Shown here: positions 9,452-17,979 of the stretch, piece after piece
Layout: every line of letters starts with the position of its first letter
Numbering within the stretch: the first letter of the stretch is position 1
Origin: an uncultured bacterium
Lineage (GTDB): Bacteria > Bacillota > Clostridia > Oscillospirales > Oscillospiraceae
Assembly (NCBI GenBank): GCA_949293165.1
Contig: CASFCW010000005.1
Span: 9,913-54,728, forward strand
Direction of reading: 5' to 3'
DNA length: 44,816 nt
Notes under the pieces: model-generated
Databases searched by the model: none
Told to the model about the DNA's origin: nothing
The model's input: the letters and a program-made list of their open reading frames with translations, nothing else
Translations under genes and position numbers: made by a program

Positions 9452-10322
9452 TATTCTGCACCTGCTCCCGGATCTTTTCAATCTCAGCCTTGATGTCCAC
9501 CACGTACCGGGCAATCTCCAGGTCGCTGCACTTGGAGCCGATGGTGTTGGCCTCCCGGTTGAACTCCTGGATCAGGAAGTCCAGCTTCCGTCCGATGGCG
9601 CCGCCCTTGGCCAGCATCTCCCGCAGCTGGGCGATGTGGCTGCGCAGACGCACCGTCTCCTCGTCCACCGCCACCTTGTCGGCAAAGATGGCCGCCTCCG
9701 TGAGGATACGGGCGGGGTCCAGCTGGGTATTGGCCAGCACCTCGTTCATCCGCGCCTCCAGCCGGGCCCGATACTCCGACACCGTCTGGGGGGACCGCTC
9801 CTCCACCCTGCCCACCAGGGTCTCGATGGTGTCCGCCCGGGACAGGATATCCTGGGCCAGCCGCTCCCCCTCCCGGGTGCGCATCTGGTCAAAATCCGCC
9901 AGGGCCTGATCCAGCACATCGGCGATGGCCCCCGCGGTCTGTTCCACGTCCTCCTCCGCCTTCTCCGCCAGCAGCACGTCCGGGAACCGGGACAGGAGGG
10001 ATACCGTGACCTCGCCGGCCAGCTGATACCGCTGGGCCAGCTGCGTCAGGGCGTTATAGTAGCCGTCGGCCGCGGCCTGGTTGACCGTAACCTGAAGCTG
10101 TTCTCCGCCGGCGTTGTCCAGGGTGACGAACACATCCACCTTTCCCCGGGAAATGGACTTCTGCACCCGGGCCTTGATCCCATCCTCCGCGAACAGGTAC
10201 AGCCTGGGCATGCGGACGCTGCAATCCAGGTAACGGTTGTTCACCGACCGCAGCTCCACCGTGATCCCGCAGCCGTTTACGGTGCGCTCCCCCCGGCCGT
10301 AGCCGGTCATACTTTTGACCAT
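9444..10322 (-). CDS. yicC: YicC/YloC-family endoribonuclease
   Basis: Conserved family; the E. coli member is an endoribonuclease acting on small RNAs. The N-terminal signature [12 protein letters not shown] and [12 protein letters not shown], and the C-terminal DUF1732 part with [19 protein letters not shown], are clear. Length 292 aa is standard. In Firmicutes it precedes remA and gmk as here. Its stop lies inside the start region of remA. Confidence 0.95.
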   Translation of the reverse strand: MVKSMTGYGRGERTVNGCGITVELRSVNNRYLDCSVRMPRLYLFAEDGIKARVQKSISRGKVDVFVTLDNAGGEQLQVTVNQAAADGYYNALTQLAQRYQLAGEVTVSLLSRFPDVLLAEKAEEDVEQTAGAIADVLDQALADFDQMRTREGERLAQDILSRADTIETLVGRVEERSPQTVSEYRARLEARMNEVLANTQLDPARILTEAAIFADKVAVDEETVRLRSHIAQLREMLAKGGAIGRKLDFLIQEFNREANTIGSKCSDLEIARYVVDIKAEIEKIREQVQNIE

Positions 10323-10353
10323 CTTGGGACACTTCCTTTTCTCTCGATCTCCC

Positions 10354-10875
10354 TCACCGGCGGCGAAGCCGAGCCGTCATGGCGCCGATGAGCCGGGACA
10401 GGGCGATGTCGTACACCACAAACACCACATTTCCCGCGCCGTACAGCAGCGGCAGGGACATGGTCAGCCACGCCGGGAACGTATCCAGCAGCAGGCTGCC
10501 CGCCCCCAGCCAGACAATGGTAAAGGCCAGGTTAAAATGGGCCAGCTTCCCCAGCCACTCCAATCCCCGGTTTTTCTGGGTCTCCAGCCGGCTTTTCACC
10601 ACAGGATAGATGCCGAAAAACACCAGGAACAGCAGGGCGACCCCCTTGCCGGGCAGCAGCAGCAGCCCCAGCACGGAGGCGGCGGCCCAGCACAGGACGG
10701 CAGCCCACCGGCCGGCGGCCAGAACCGCGGCCACCGGGAACAGCCCGGCCACAGCGGTCAAACCCACCTGGCCCGTGGGCGACAGGCAGGCCAGCCAAAG
10801 CACCGCGAGACTGCCCGCGGCCAACACGCCGCCAAGGGCGGCCCGGCCCGCGGGCGTCTGAAATCTGCCCCCCAT
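10354..10875 (-). CDS. Small polytopic membrane protein, unknown function
   Basis: I do not recognise this 173-residue protein. It has about five hydrophobic segments: two near the N-terminus (GVLAAGSLAVLWLACL and GLTAVAGLFPVAAVLAAG), one LLLLPGKGVALLFLVFFGIY, one LAFTIVWLGAGSLLL, and one near SLPLLYGAGNVVFVVYDIAL. It ends in a basic tail. A ligand-binding component of an ECF transporter is one possibility given the length, but no diagnostic motif supports that. It starts 1 base after the stop of the J-domain gene, so it is co-translated. Confidence 0.8.
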   Translation of the reverse strand: MGGRFQTPAGRAALGGVLAAGSLAVLWLACLSPTGQVGLTAVAGLFPVAAVLAAGRWAAVLCWAAASVLGLLLLPGKGVALLFLVFFGIYPVVKSRLETQKNRGLEWLGKLAHFNLAFTIVWLGAGSLLLDTFPAWLTMSLPLLYGAGNVVFVVYDIALSRLIGAMTARLRRR

Positions 10876-10876
10876 G

Positions 10877-11485
10877 TCAGTTACAGCCGCCGCACAGGCA
10901 GTTGAGGCACAGCATGGTGGTGCAGCAGTCCAGGCTGTCCATGCCGCCCGCCCCGCCGTAGGGACGGTACACCGCGCCGCCCTGCTGCATCATGGCCAGG
11001 GCCTGGCGGTATTCCATGTTTCCAGGGTCCATCTGGACGGCCAGGTTGTAGTTCTGCATGGCCTCGTCCAGCCAGCCCCGGCGGTAAGCGATGCTGCCCA
11101 TGAGGAAGTACCACTCCCCGTTCTTCTGGGGCACCTCCTGGAGCAGGCGCTCCGCCCCGTTCAGGTCGCCCCCGTTAATCATGCTCCGCACCCGGGCAAA
11201 GGTGGGGTTCCCCCCTCCGTAGGACTGCTGGTAGCCAGACCCGGCATTGGAGTAGCCGCCGGAGGAGGACTGATACTGGTAGCCTCCGCCGCCGCCGCTG
11301 CGCTGGCGCTGGATGGCTTCGTAGGCCTCATTGACCTCCTTCATCTTCTCCTCCGCCAGATCGGCCAGGGGGTTGTTTACATAATTGTCCGGATGGTACT
11401 TCCGGGCAAGCTCCCGATAGGCCTTCTTGATCTCCTGGTCGCTGGCATCGGGGGACACGCCCAGTACGCTGTAGGGATCTCTCAT
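10877..11485 (-). CDS. J-domain (DnaJ-like) protein with TPR-like region and Cys-rich tail
   Basis: Residues 1-65 form a J domain ([20 protein letters not shown]) with the HPD tripeptide that stimulates Hsp70 ATPase. A Gly/Tyr/Ser/Gln linker follows, then a TPR-like helical repeat (residues ~110-170). The C-terminus has eight cysteines (including CCTTM and CLNCLCGGC), suggesting metal binding. No DnaJ zinc-finger or substrate domain is present, so it is a specialised co-chaperone. The start MRDPYSVL at 11485 has GGAG 9 bases upstream and overlaps the previous stop as ATGA; the frame can also open 5 codons earlier. Confidence 0.9.
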   Translation of the reverse strand: MRDPYSVLGVSPDASDQEIKKAYRELARKYHPDNYVNNPLADLAEEKMKEVNEAYEAIQRQRSGGGGGYQYQSSSGGYSNAGSGYQQSYGGGNPTFARVRSMINGGDLNGAERLLQEVPQKNGEWYFLMGSIAYRRGWLDEAMQNYNLAVQMDPGNMEYRQALAMMQQGGAVYRPYGGAGGMDSLDCCTTMLCLNCLCGGCN

Positions 11486-12354
11486 GTGTGATGTCTCCAT
11501 ATTCTCTGATTTTTTATCTGCTTCCAGCTGCCGTCCAGCACAGCCCGCTGCACCAGGGGCAGACCAAAATACAGGATATTTTCAATAACCGGCCAGCGGC
11601 AGCCGAAGTCCATCAGCTGGGCCGCGCCGCACATCAGGTTCCGGGAGTGGTCCAGGGTGCGCTTCATGGCCTCCCCATCCCCCGCCGGGCCAAACCGGGC
11701 GGCGACAGGGTTGTAGCGCCCCCCGGCCAAATCCTCCTCCAGGTCATCCTGGGCGTCCAGCAGGTAGATCCACCGGCCCAGGTGATAGAGCAGCTGCTCC
11801 ATGGCCCGATCCCGGCCCTCCTCCCCCGTTTTGGGGGCCGCCCCCTGCAGCAGCAGGGCAAAGGTATGGGCGGGGCGGTCCAGGGACGGGACCCGCGCCT
11901 CCTCCAGCCGGTGCAGCTGGCCCAGGCAGTCCCGCACCAGGCGGTCAAACTCCGGCTGGCGCCGGGCCGCCTTCCGATAGGAGGGCCTGAGCACAACCGA
12001 CAGCAGGCGGGCCGGCAGGCCGGGCAAAAACCCGTCATCCTCCGTCTTGTCCCGCAGCTGCCACCAGGTGAGCACCACGCTCTCGTCCGCCGCCGTCTCC
12101 AGCCCGGGATGGGTGGGGCACATGGGCTTTTTCACCAGGGGATTGGCATGGCACCGGCCCCGGCAGGGGGTAAACCGCTCCTCCACTGGGGCCAGCAGCA
12201 GGGCCAGGAAGGTGAAATCATAGTTGAGGAACATGGGGGCAATCCACCCGTACCGCCGGCGCATGGCCCGGCACAGGCCGCAGTAGGTGGCCCGGTACAG
12301 GTCGAAGTCCCGGCATTTCAGCTCCTCCCGAAGCGGGCGGACATAGCCAAACAC
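11482..12354 (-). CDS. DUF5685 family protein, cysteine-rich
   Basis: A 290-residue protein beginning [20 protein letters not shown] and then [10 protein letters not shown], which matches DUF5685; no function is established. Cysteines cluster at the N-terminus (residues ~14, 25, 28) and around CRGRCHANP and MCPTHP (residues ~65-85). This looks like a metal site. The C-terminal half is helical with DAQDDLEED, reminiscent of an Asp-rich metal motif. It is translationally coupled to the J-domain gene, suggesting they work together (inference). Confidence 0.88.
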   Translation of the reverse strand: MFGYVRPLREELKCRDFDLYRATYCGLCRAMRRRYGWIAPMFLNYDFTFLALLLAPVEERFTPCRGRCHANPLVKKPMCPTHPGLETAADESVVLTWWQLRDKTEDDGFLPGLPARLLSVVLRPSYRKAARRQPEFDRLVRDCLGQLHRLEEARVPSLDRPAHTFALLLQGAAPKTGEEGRDRAMEQLLYHLGRWIYLLDAQDDLEEDLAGGRYNPVAARFGPAGDGEAMKRTLDHSRNLMCGAAQLMDFGCRWPVIENILYFGLPLVQRAVLDGSWKQIKNQRIWRHHT

Positions 12355-12367
12355 GCCTCTACCGCCC

Positions 12368-12787
12368 TCAGTGCTGGAATTTCAGGATGGTGAACTCCGG
12401 GACGCTGCGGCGGATCATCATCCGGTTGACCAGAATGGCGGGCAGGAAGCCCACCACCAGGCCTACGCCGGCCATCCCCACAGAGGACAGCTCCCCCATC
12501 CCCAGCAGCTGGCCCACCACGTAGCCCAGGGCCAGGAATATGCAGGGCAGGGCGAACACCAGGGCGGACAGGCCGATGGAGTGGCCCACGGAGGACTCCA
12601 CCTCCACCCGGTCGCCGGGCTGGGCCCCAATGGGGTTGGTGGCTACCGCCAGCAGCTCCTCCTTGGGGGCCTGCATGCATCCGGCGCAGTTTCCGTTGCA
12701 CTTCAGCCCGCATTCCACCTGGCGCAGGAGGGAAACCTCCACCAGGCCCGACTTCAATTCCCGCTTTACAATTGCCATTTGATTCAT
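12368..12787 (-). CDS. RseC/MucC-like membrane protein (SoxR-reducing system family)
   Basis: A 139-aa RseC/MucC family protein. The soluble N-terminus has C-X3-C-X3-C-X2-C (VECGLKCNGNCAGC). Two membrane helices follow (LSALVFALPCIFLALGYVVG and GMAGVGLVVGFLPAILVN). RseC acts in gamma-proteobacteria with the electron-transfer complex Rsx/Rnf; in Clostridia its partner is not shown by this window. It follows cdaR by 39 bases and precedes the DUF5685 gene by 13 bases. Confidence 0.88.
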   Translation of the reverse strand: MNQMAIVKRELKSGLVEVSLLRQVECGLKCNGNCAGCMQAPKEELLAVATNPIGAQPGDRVEVESSVGHSIGLSALVFALPCIFLALGYVVGQLLGMGELSSVGMAGVGLVVGFLPAILVNRMMIRRSVPEFTILKFQH

Positions 12788-12826
12788 GTGTTTGTTGCCT
12801 CCACGTCCGGCTCTGTGTCCGGACCG

Positions 12827-14056
12827 CTATTTGCTGATGCTGACGTTGACGGTGTATTCCCCTACCACGCCCACCTTGCTGCTGGCATCCAGATAGACGT
12901 TCACACGCACCGAGGAGATCCCGGTGGCCGTCACATTGGACAGGTCGGCCACGATGCGGAGCTTGCTGGCGTCCAGCTTGTTCAGCTCCTCCTCGTCCCC
13001 CCGTACCACAACCAGGCGCTCCTGAGTCATCAGCTCCGCGTCGTAGCCGGAGGGCTTGTTAATCATCTGGATATTGCTGACGTTGAAGGTACGGGTGGGC
13101 AGCTCCCGCACGGTAACGGTCACCGTCACCTCGTTCAGGCCCTTGACGTTCTCCAGCGTGGGGGACAGGTTGACCGGCATCGTCTTTTGGGTGGTGCCGA
13201 TGATGGTGGACAGGTCGATGCTGCCCAGGGAGATCTCGCTGAGGGCGTCAATCTCCTCCTTGCTGCCGGCCACCGTGATGGTGGACGGCTCAATGTCGCA
13301 TTGCAGCACATCGTCCGCTGTGGCGCCTCCGCCGTCGGCGAATGTGACGGTAAGGGGAATTTCCTTTACAACCCCGACAGACAGGGTAACAAAGGCTGTG
13401 CTGGAGCTGAGGGTGATTCTGGGATCGTCAATCACCTCTCCGTTTTCATCCAGCATGCTCAGGGCCAAGGTACCGGCAAAGCTCTCCTTCAGGTCCTCGG
13501 CGGTGAGCACCGCCACCACCCGCTTTACCCTCGAAACCTGGGCCAGGGTGCCCTTGACCTCCACCGTGTCAGGCTCTATAACCGGGGTCCCGGCCCGGTA
13601 TCCATCGGCCACGCTGCCCTCCAGCTGCAGCTCCACCTCCCGGCTTTCAGTGACCAGATTGTCCACCACCACGGTGATGGTCTGGTCCTGCTCCGGGAAA
13701 TAGGTCCCGCTGGTGTTGATATTGGTGGGCAGCTTCGCCGTCCAGGTCAGCTCGTACTCCCCCGGAGCCGTGCAGGACGAGACGTCCAGGGAGACAGTGA
13801 CGTTGGTGCGGTTCAGGCTGTTGCGGACACTGAACGGAGCCTGGACCACCACATCCACCTCATTGTGGGACAGGGAGGCGATGGTCAGCCCCCGCTCCTC
13901 CAGCACCCGGTCGCCAACCAGCTGGACAGGCACGTTGTATACCGTCCAGCGCTGGGCGGAGTCATCCACCCCCCGGACATAGGCCCAGATCAACAGCGCC
14001 AGAAGGACGGACAGCAGGATATAGGCCGCACGGCTTTCACGCAGTCGCTGTATCAT
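12827..14056 (-). CDS. cdaR: YbbR-domain protein, regulator of diadenylate cyclase CdaA
   Basis: Membrane-anchored extracytoplasmic protein that binds and modulates CdaA. One N-terminal transmembrane segment (AAYILLSVLLALLIWAYV, residues 10-27) is followed by repeated ~80-residue YbbR beta-rich domains, visible from repeated hydrophobic/Thr-Val strands (VPVQLVG, EVDVVVQAP, VTVSLDVS, IPLTVTF). Length 409 aa fits. It starts directly after the cdaA stop, with no gap. Confidence 0.93.
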   Translation of the reverse strand: MIQRLRESRAAYILLSVLLALLIWAYVRGVDDSAQRWTVYNVPVQLVGDRVLEERGLTIASLSHNEVDVVVQAPFSVRNSLNRTNVTVSLDVSSCTAPGEYELTWTAKLPTNINTSGTYFPEQDQTITVVVDNLVTESREVELQLEGSVADGYRAGTPVIEPDTVEVKGTLAQVSRVKRVVAVLTAEDLKESFAGTLALSMLDENGEVIDDPRITLSSSTAFVTLSVGVVKEIPLTVTFADGGGATADDVLQCDIEPSTITVAGSKEEIDALSEISLGSIDLSTIIGTTQKTMPVNLSPTLENVKGLNEVTVTVTVRELPTRTFNVSNIQMINKPSGYDAELMTQERLVVVRGDEEELNKLDASKLRIVADLSNVTATGISSVRVNVYLDASSKVGVVGEYTVNVSISK

Positions 14057-14941
14057 TTACTGCGCCTCCTTCCTGCCACGGGCCAGCAGGTCCGCCAGCC
14101 GGGACATCACAGGATGGTTCCCATCCTGCTCCTCCTTCTCATTGAGCAGCTCGTTTCTCAGCAGGCGCTCCAGGGTCTCCGGCGCCAGATGGCGCTTCAG
14201 CATGCCCCCCACCGCGGCGGAGATGGAGCCCGTCTCCTCGGAGACGATCACGACCACCGCGTCGGAGTGCTCACTGGCCCCGATGCCGGCCCGGTGGCGC
14301 ATGCCCAGCTCCCGGCTGAGATTGACGTTGCCGGACAGGGGCAGCATACAGCCGGCGCCCACAATCCGCCCATTGCGGACAATCACCGCGCCGTCGTGCA
14401 GGGGCGCCTTATTCCAAAACAGGTTCTTCAGCAGCTCACTGGACACGGAGCAGTCCAGGGCGGTGCCTGTTTTAATCATATCGTCCAGCAGGTTCTGCCG
14501 CTCAAAGACCATCAGCGCCCCCACCTTATCCCGGGACAGCTGGGTGTAGGCCTCCACCGTCTGGGTGATGGCTACCTCCAGGTCGTGGGGGTCTACCATC
14601 CGCTGGGGGGTAAATACGTTGGCCAGCTTTCCGCTGCCCATCCGCTCCAGCATCCGCCGCAGCTCCGGCTGGAACAGGATGACCAGCACCACAAAGCCCC
14701 ACTCCACCACGCGGCTGAGCAGGTAGCTGGTGGCGGTCAGCTGGGCCTCAGACGCCACAAACATGGCCAGGGCCAGGACAAAAATCCCCTTCAGCACCCG
14801 GCCGGAGCTGGTGCGGCGCATGAACCACAAAACCTCATAAATCACAAAGGAGAGAATGGCCAGGTCGATCAGGTCGGAAAACCGTACGGTCGCCATAAAT
14901 GGGATTTCTTCCTGAAGGAAGCTCAGCACTGTCTGCAGCAA
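14057..14941 (-). CDS. cdaA: Membrane diadenylate cyclase CdaA
   Basis: Makes c-di-AMP from two ATP, controlling potassium and osmolyte balance and cell-wall integrity. Three N-terminal membrane helices (residues ~15-95) precede the DAC domain, which holds the signatures HDGAVIVRNGR and RHRAGIGASE. The frame opens at a TTG at 14965. I favour the TTG at 14941 because GAAGGG lies 6 bases before it and the length to the first helix fits relatives; the first ATG (14896) would trim the N-terminus. About 294 aa. Confidence 0.94.
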   Translation of the reverse strand: MLQTVLSFLQEEIPFMATVRFSDLIDLAILSFVIYEVLWFMRRTSSGRVLKGIFVLALAMFVASEAQLTATSYLLSRVVEWGFVVLVILFQPELRRMLERMGSGKLANVFTPQRMVDPHDLEVAITQTVEAYTQLSRDKVGALMVFERQNLLDDMIKTGTALDCSVSSELLKNLFWNKAPLHDGAVIVRNGRIVGAGCMLPLSGNVNLSRELGMRHRAGIGASEHSDAVVVIVSEETGSISAAVGGMLKRHLAPETLERLLRNELLNEKEEQDGNHPVMSRLADLLARGRKEAQ

Positions 14942-15043
14942 TCGTGACCCTTCTTTCTCGTCCAAACTCAGCCCGGCCCCCGGCCGGGAACAGCAGGCCG
15001 CCCCACTGGCACCCTACGGGCACACCTACTCATTATCCTGTAT

Positions 15044-15072
15044 ATTATACGATATTCCGGCTCCGATAGCAA
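15044..15072 (-). promoter_or_regulatory. SigA-type promoter of the cdaA operon
   Basis: Reading the minus strand, TTGCTA (15072-15067), a 17-base spacer, and a perfect TATAAT (15049-15044). It lies about 100 bases before cdaA and is the only convincing promoter seen for the long run of genes down to pknB. The leader between it and cdaA contains a GC-rich inverted repeat (near 14972-14990) of unknown role. Confidence 0.8.
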
Positions 15073-15117
15073 CCTAAATTCCCAGCCGCGGAAATAAATT
15101 TTTCATGAATATCCCCC

Positions 15118-15169
15118 AAAAACCGGAACAGACAGCCCCGCGTCCCGAAAAAGGGCGCAGTCTGTCTGT
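15118..15169 (-). terminator. Probable terminator after the class-V aminotransferase gene
   Basis: On the minus strand, arms ACAGACAG and CTGTCTGT (forward 15162-15169 and 15128-15135) enclose a second complementary stretch (CTGCGCCC / GGGACGCG, imperfect). A TTTTT tract follows a few bases downstream (15118-15122). The stem is imperfect, so confidence is moderate. Confidence 0.55.
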
Positions 15170-15199
15170 CCCGCAGAATTTCTTTTCGCTGCCGCCCGG

Positions 15200-16345
15200 T
15201 CAGGCCCTTTGCCCCTTCCGCCGGTCCAGCAGCTGGGCCAGTTCACCCACAAACCGGCGGACCTCCCAGGCGGTATTGAAGGCGGAGACGCTGGCGCGGA
15301 CGGTGCCCGTTTCCAACGTGCCCGCCGTTTCGTGGGCCAGGGGCGCGCAGTGGAGCCCGGCCCGCGTGGCCACCCCACGCCGTCCCAGTTCTTCGGCCAG
15401 CTCCTCGCAGTCCCAGCCGGACACCCGGAAGGACAGTACCCCGGATTGGCAGTCCGGCCGGCGCAGGGCCTGGTAGGCCGTTACCCCGGGCAGCCGGTTC
15501 AGCCCTCCGCCCATGGCCCGGATCAGGCCGCTCTCCTGGGCGCGGATGGATTCCACCCCCCGCTGCCGGACATAGCGGATGCCCTCCAGCAGCCCGGCGA
15601 TCCCAGCCACATTGTGGGTCCCCGCCTCCAGCCGGTCGGGGAGGAAGTCGGGCATCTGGGCAAAACGGGAATTGCTCCCCGTCCCCCCCTCCATCAGGCA
15701 CGCCCCGCCGTCCCGGCACAGGAGGATGCCCGTGCCCTGGGGTCCGTACAGCCCCTTATGCCCCGGCATGGCGATAAAGGCCGCCCCCAGCTCCGGGTAG
15801 GACACCGGGATGCATCCCGCCGCCTGGGAGGCGTCCACAATCAGCGGCACGCCCCTCTCCCGGCACAGCAGGGAGATCTCCCTCACCGGCAGGACATAGC
15901 CGAACACGTTGGAGACCTGGGTGCACACCACCGCGTCCGCCGGCTGCTCCAGGGCCTGGCGGAAGGCCTCTATCATTGCCTTTGGGTCAAAAAGCGGCCC
16001 CCGGGCCACCCGGACTTCCACATCGGGGATGGCGTGAAGGGGCCGTGTGACGGCATTGTGTTCATAGCCGGAAATCACCACCCGGCCGCCTGGTTTGACC
16101 AGGGTCTTGATGGCGATGTTCAGACCGTGGGTGGCGTTGAACGTAAACACCACCTGCTCCGGATTGGGCACCTGAAACAGCTGCGCGGCGGCCTCCCGGC
16201 AGGCGTAAACCACCTCAGCGGCCGCCATGGCCGGCCGGTATCCGCCCCGCCCGGGGCTTGCCAGGTGCCGGATGGCCCAGGACGAGGCGCGAGCCACCTC
16301 CCTGGGCTTTTGCAGGGTGGTGGCCGCGCTGTCCAGATAGATCAC
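15200..16345 (-). CDS. Class-V aminotransferase, cysteine desulfurase-like
   Basis: PLP enzyme of the NifS/SufS fold. Visible features: LDSAATTLQKP at the N-terminus, NATHGLNIA, the PLP aspartate in IVDASQAAG, the Schiff-base lysine in MPGHKGLYGPQGTG, and a possible catalytic cysteine in GLHCAPLAHETAG. Length 381 aa is complete. Homologues of this subfamily sit beside DUF3343 genes, as here (the start overlaps its stop by 4 bases). A role in sulfur or selenium transfer is inferred; the donor and acceptor are unknown. Confidence 0.92.
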   Translation of the reverse strand: MIYLDSAATTLQKPREVARASSWAIRHLASPGRGGYRPAMAAAEVVYACREAAAQLFQVPNPEQVVFTFNATHGLNIAIKTLVKPGGRVVISGYEHNAVTRPLHAIPDVEVRVARGPLFDPKAMIEAFRQALEQPADAVVCTQVSNVFGYVLPVREISLLCRERGVPLIVDASQAAGCIPVSYPELGAAFIAMPGHKGLYGPQGTGILLCRDGGACLMEGGTGSNSRFAQMPDFLPDRLEAGTHNVAGIAGLLEGIRYVRQRGVESIRAQESGLIRAMGGGLNRLPGVTAYQALRRPDCQSGVLSFRVSGWDCEELAEELGRRGVATRAGLHCAPLAHETAGTLETGTVRASVSAFNTAWEVRRFVGELAQLLDRRKGQRA

Positions 16346-16596
16346 AGGGGCACCTCCTCATACTTCCCATCCTCATTGAGCATATAGATCCGCTTGGGCC
16401 CCATGCCGTTCTGATGGAGGATCTGAAGGGCAATGGGCAGATGAGTCTGGGCGATTTTTACCGAGTGGCTGCACCCCTCGCTGGAAATGCTTTTGGGCGA
16501 ACGGTAGATGGCGGCCCGAATCCCCGCCCGCTCCAGCACAACCGCCGTGCGCTGGGCCAGGGTCAGGGAGCGGCACACAATATAATAGCTGAGCAT
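16342..16596 (-). CDS. DUF3343 family protein
   Basis: An 84-residue protein, MLSYYIVCRSLTLAQRTAVV then RSPKSISSEGCSHSVKI, matching DUF3343. That family has a conserved Cys near the centre and is often found with sulfur- or selenium-transfer genes. The open frame extends 15 codons upstream, but AAGGAA is 7 bases before the ATG at 16596 and the extension is unlike the family. It is coupled to the class-V aminotransferase by ATGA overlap, so the two probably act together. Confidence 0.87.
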   Translation of the reverse strand: MLSYYIVCRSLTLAQRTAVVLERAGIRAAIYRSPKSISSEGCSHSVKIAQTHLPIALQILHQNGMGPKRIYMLNEDGKYEEVPL

Positions 16597-16679
16597 AGCA
16601 CGGTTCCTTTCCCGGGGGTGTTTCCCCTCCCCCTGATCCATGATATGCCGCCGCCCCCCGTTTGGAACCGGATGGGCCG

Positions 16680-17165
16680 TTATTTCTTCTCCGTCAGCAG
16701 GCAGACCCCGTGGGCGGCGATGCCCTCCTGGGCGCCTGTGAAGCCCAGCTTCTCCTCTGTGGTGGCCTTTACATTCACCCGGGCGGCGTCAATCCCCATC
16801 CGCCCGGCCAGATTTTTCTCCATCCGCTCCAGATAAGGGGCCAGCTTGGGCTTCTGGGCCAGGATGGTGGCGTCCACATTGACCACCTGCCAACCGGCCT
16901 GGCTGAGCAGCGCCACCACATGATCCAGCAGCGCCAGGCTGTCCGCCCCGGCATAGGCGGGATCGGTGTCCGGGAAGTGCCGCCCGATGTCCCCCATGCC
17001 TGCCGCCCCCAACAGGGCGTCCATCACCGCGTGGGTCAGCACGTCGGCGTCGGAATGGCCCAGCAGCCCCAGGGTGTGGGGCACATCCACCCCGCCCAGG
17101 ATCAGCTTTCGTCCCTCCACCAGCCGGTGCACATCATATCCGTGGCCAATTCTCATCTCTGCCAT
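16680..17165 (-). CDS. ispF: 2-C-methyl-D-erythritol 2,4-cyclodiphosphate synthase
   Basis: MEP-pathway enzyme that cyclises CDP-methylerythritol phosphate. Zinc ligands are visible as D11 and H13 (GYDVHRL) and H45 ([10 protein letters not shown]). The signature LLGHSDADV and the C-terminal [12 protein letters not shown] are also clear. Length 161 aa is typical. The start lies inside the ispD end (13-base overlap), the usual ispD-ispF pairing. Confidence 0.97.
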   Translation of the reverse strand: MAEMRIGHGYDVHRLVEGRKLILGGVDVPHTLGLLGHSDADVLTHAVMDALLGAAGMGDIGRHFPDTDPAYAGADSLALLDHVVALLSQAGWQVVNVDATILAQKPKLAPYLERMEKNLAGRMGIDAARVNVKATTEEKLGFTGAQEGIAAHGVCLLTEKK

Positions 17166-17890
17166 GTTCCCAGTCCTCTCTGCTGACAGATCGCCTCCCC
17201 CACCAACAGGTCGAAGGGGGTGGTCAGCTTTATATTTTCCCGGCTGCCCTTGGTCAGATGTACCTGCATCCCCAGCCGCTCCACAGCGGCGCAGTCGTCG
17301 GTGAGCAGCTCCCCGTCCTCCAAGGCCTTGTGCACCGCGGCGCGGATCAAATCGGCCTGGAACACCTGGGGGGTCTGCACGCCGAACAGGGTGGAGCGGT
17401 CCACCGTCTCCACAGCCACGTCCCCCTCCACCCGCTTGATGGTGTCGGTCATGGGCACCGCCGGCGCGGCCGCCCCGCAGGCAGCCCCCTGGCGCAGCAC
17501 CTCCTCCAGCACCTCCTCCGGCAGGAAGGGCCGGGCCCCGTCGTGGATGGCGATGAGCTGGGCGTCCTTCCGCACGGCGTCAAGCCCCGCCTGGACGGAG
17601 TGGATGCGCTCCGCTCCACCGGCCACCACCTGGGTCACCTTGTCCAGGGCAAAATCCCGGCACAGGCGGCTGACCTCCACCATCAGATCCTCCCGGGTCA
17701 CCACCACCACCTCTGTGACGGAGGGACACTGCTGAAATACCCGCAGGGTATGTACCAGCACCGGAACGCCGCCGATGGGGGCGCAAATCTTATCAATCCC
17801 CTCCATCCGCCGGGCGGAGCCGGCTGCCACCACCACCACCGACCAGACGGGGCGTTCCTTCTTCCGGCGAAGCCGGCCAAAGAGATCCAT
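17153..17890 (-). CDS. ispD: 2-C-methyl-D-erythritol 4-phosphate cytidylyltransferase
   Basis: Transfers CMP from CTP to methylerythritol phosphate. It has a nucleotide-binding N-terminus [23 protein letters not shown], the central [13 protein letters not shown], and the C-terminal [11 protein letters not shown] and [10 protein letters not shown]. At 245 aa it is slightly long because of a basic ~15-residue lead ([14 protein letters not shown]). AAGGAGG is 7 bases before the ATG. A hairpin separates it from carD. Confidence 0.97.
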   Translation of the reverse strand: MDLFGRLRRKKERPVWSVVVVAAGSARRMEGIDKICAPIGGVPVLVHTLRVFQQCPSVTEVVVVTREDLMVEVSRLCRDFALDKVTQVVAGGAERIHSVQAGLDAVRKDAQLIAIHDGARPFLPEEVLEEVLRQGAACGAAAPAVPMTDTIKRVEGDVAVETVDRSTLFGVQTPQVFQADLIRAAVHKALEDGELLTDDCAAVERLGMQVHLTKGSRENIKLTTPFDLLVGEAICQQRGLGTWQR

Positions 17891-17938
17891 GGGTCGTCCT
17901 CCTTACCGCCCCGGCCGCGCCGGAGCCATTCATACACA

Positions 17939-17962
17939 GAGAGGAGCCGCAGGGCTCCTCTC
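17939..17962 (-). terminator. Perfect 10-bp hairpin between carD and ispD
   Basis: GAGAGGAGCC (17939-17948), a 4-base loop and GGCTCCTCTC (17953-17962) form a perfect stem. It sits just after the carD stop on the minus strand. The sequence after it has only scattered Ts (TGTGTATGAATGG), so it is at best a weak terminator or attenuator, or an mRNA-stabilising or processing element. Confidence 0.55.
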
Positions 17963-17979
17963 AGACCATCTGTTCCTGT

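Noticed and set aside
12371..14947. An 858-codon plus-strand open frame opposite cdaR and cdaA
   Set aside because: His/Gln/Pro-rich translation without any domain; the opposite strand encodes recognised proteins throughout. High GC makes long antisense frames common here.
14942..15043. A c-di-AMP (ydaO) riboswitch before cdaA
   Set aside because: The leader is about 90 bases and shows only simple GC-rich repeats; the conserved ydaO core was not found.
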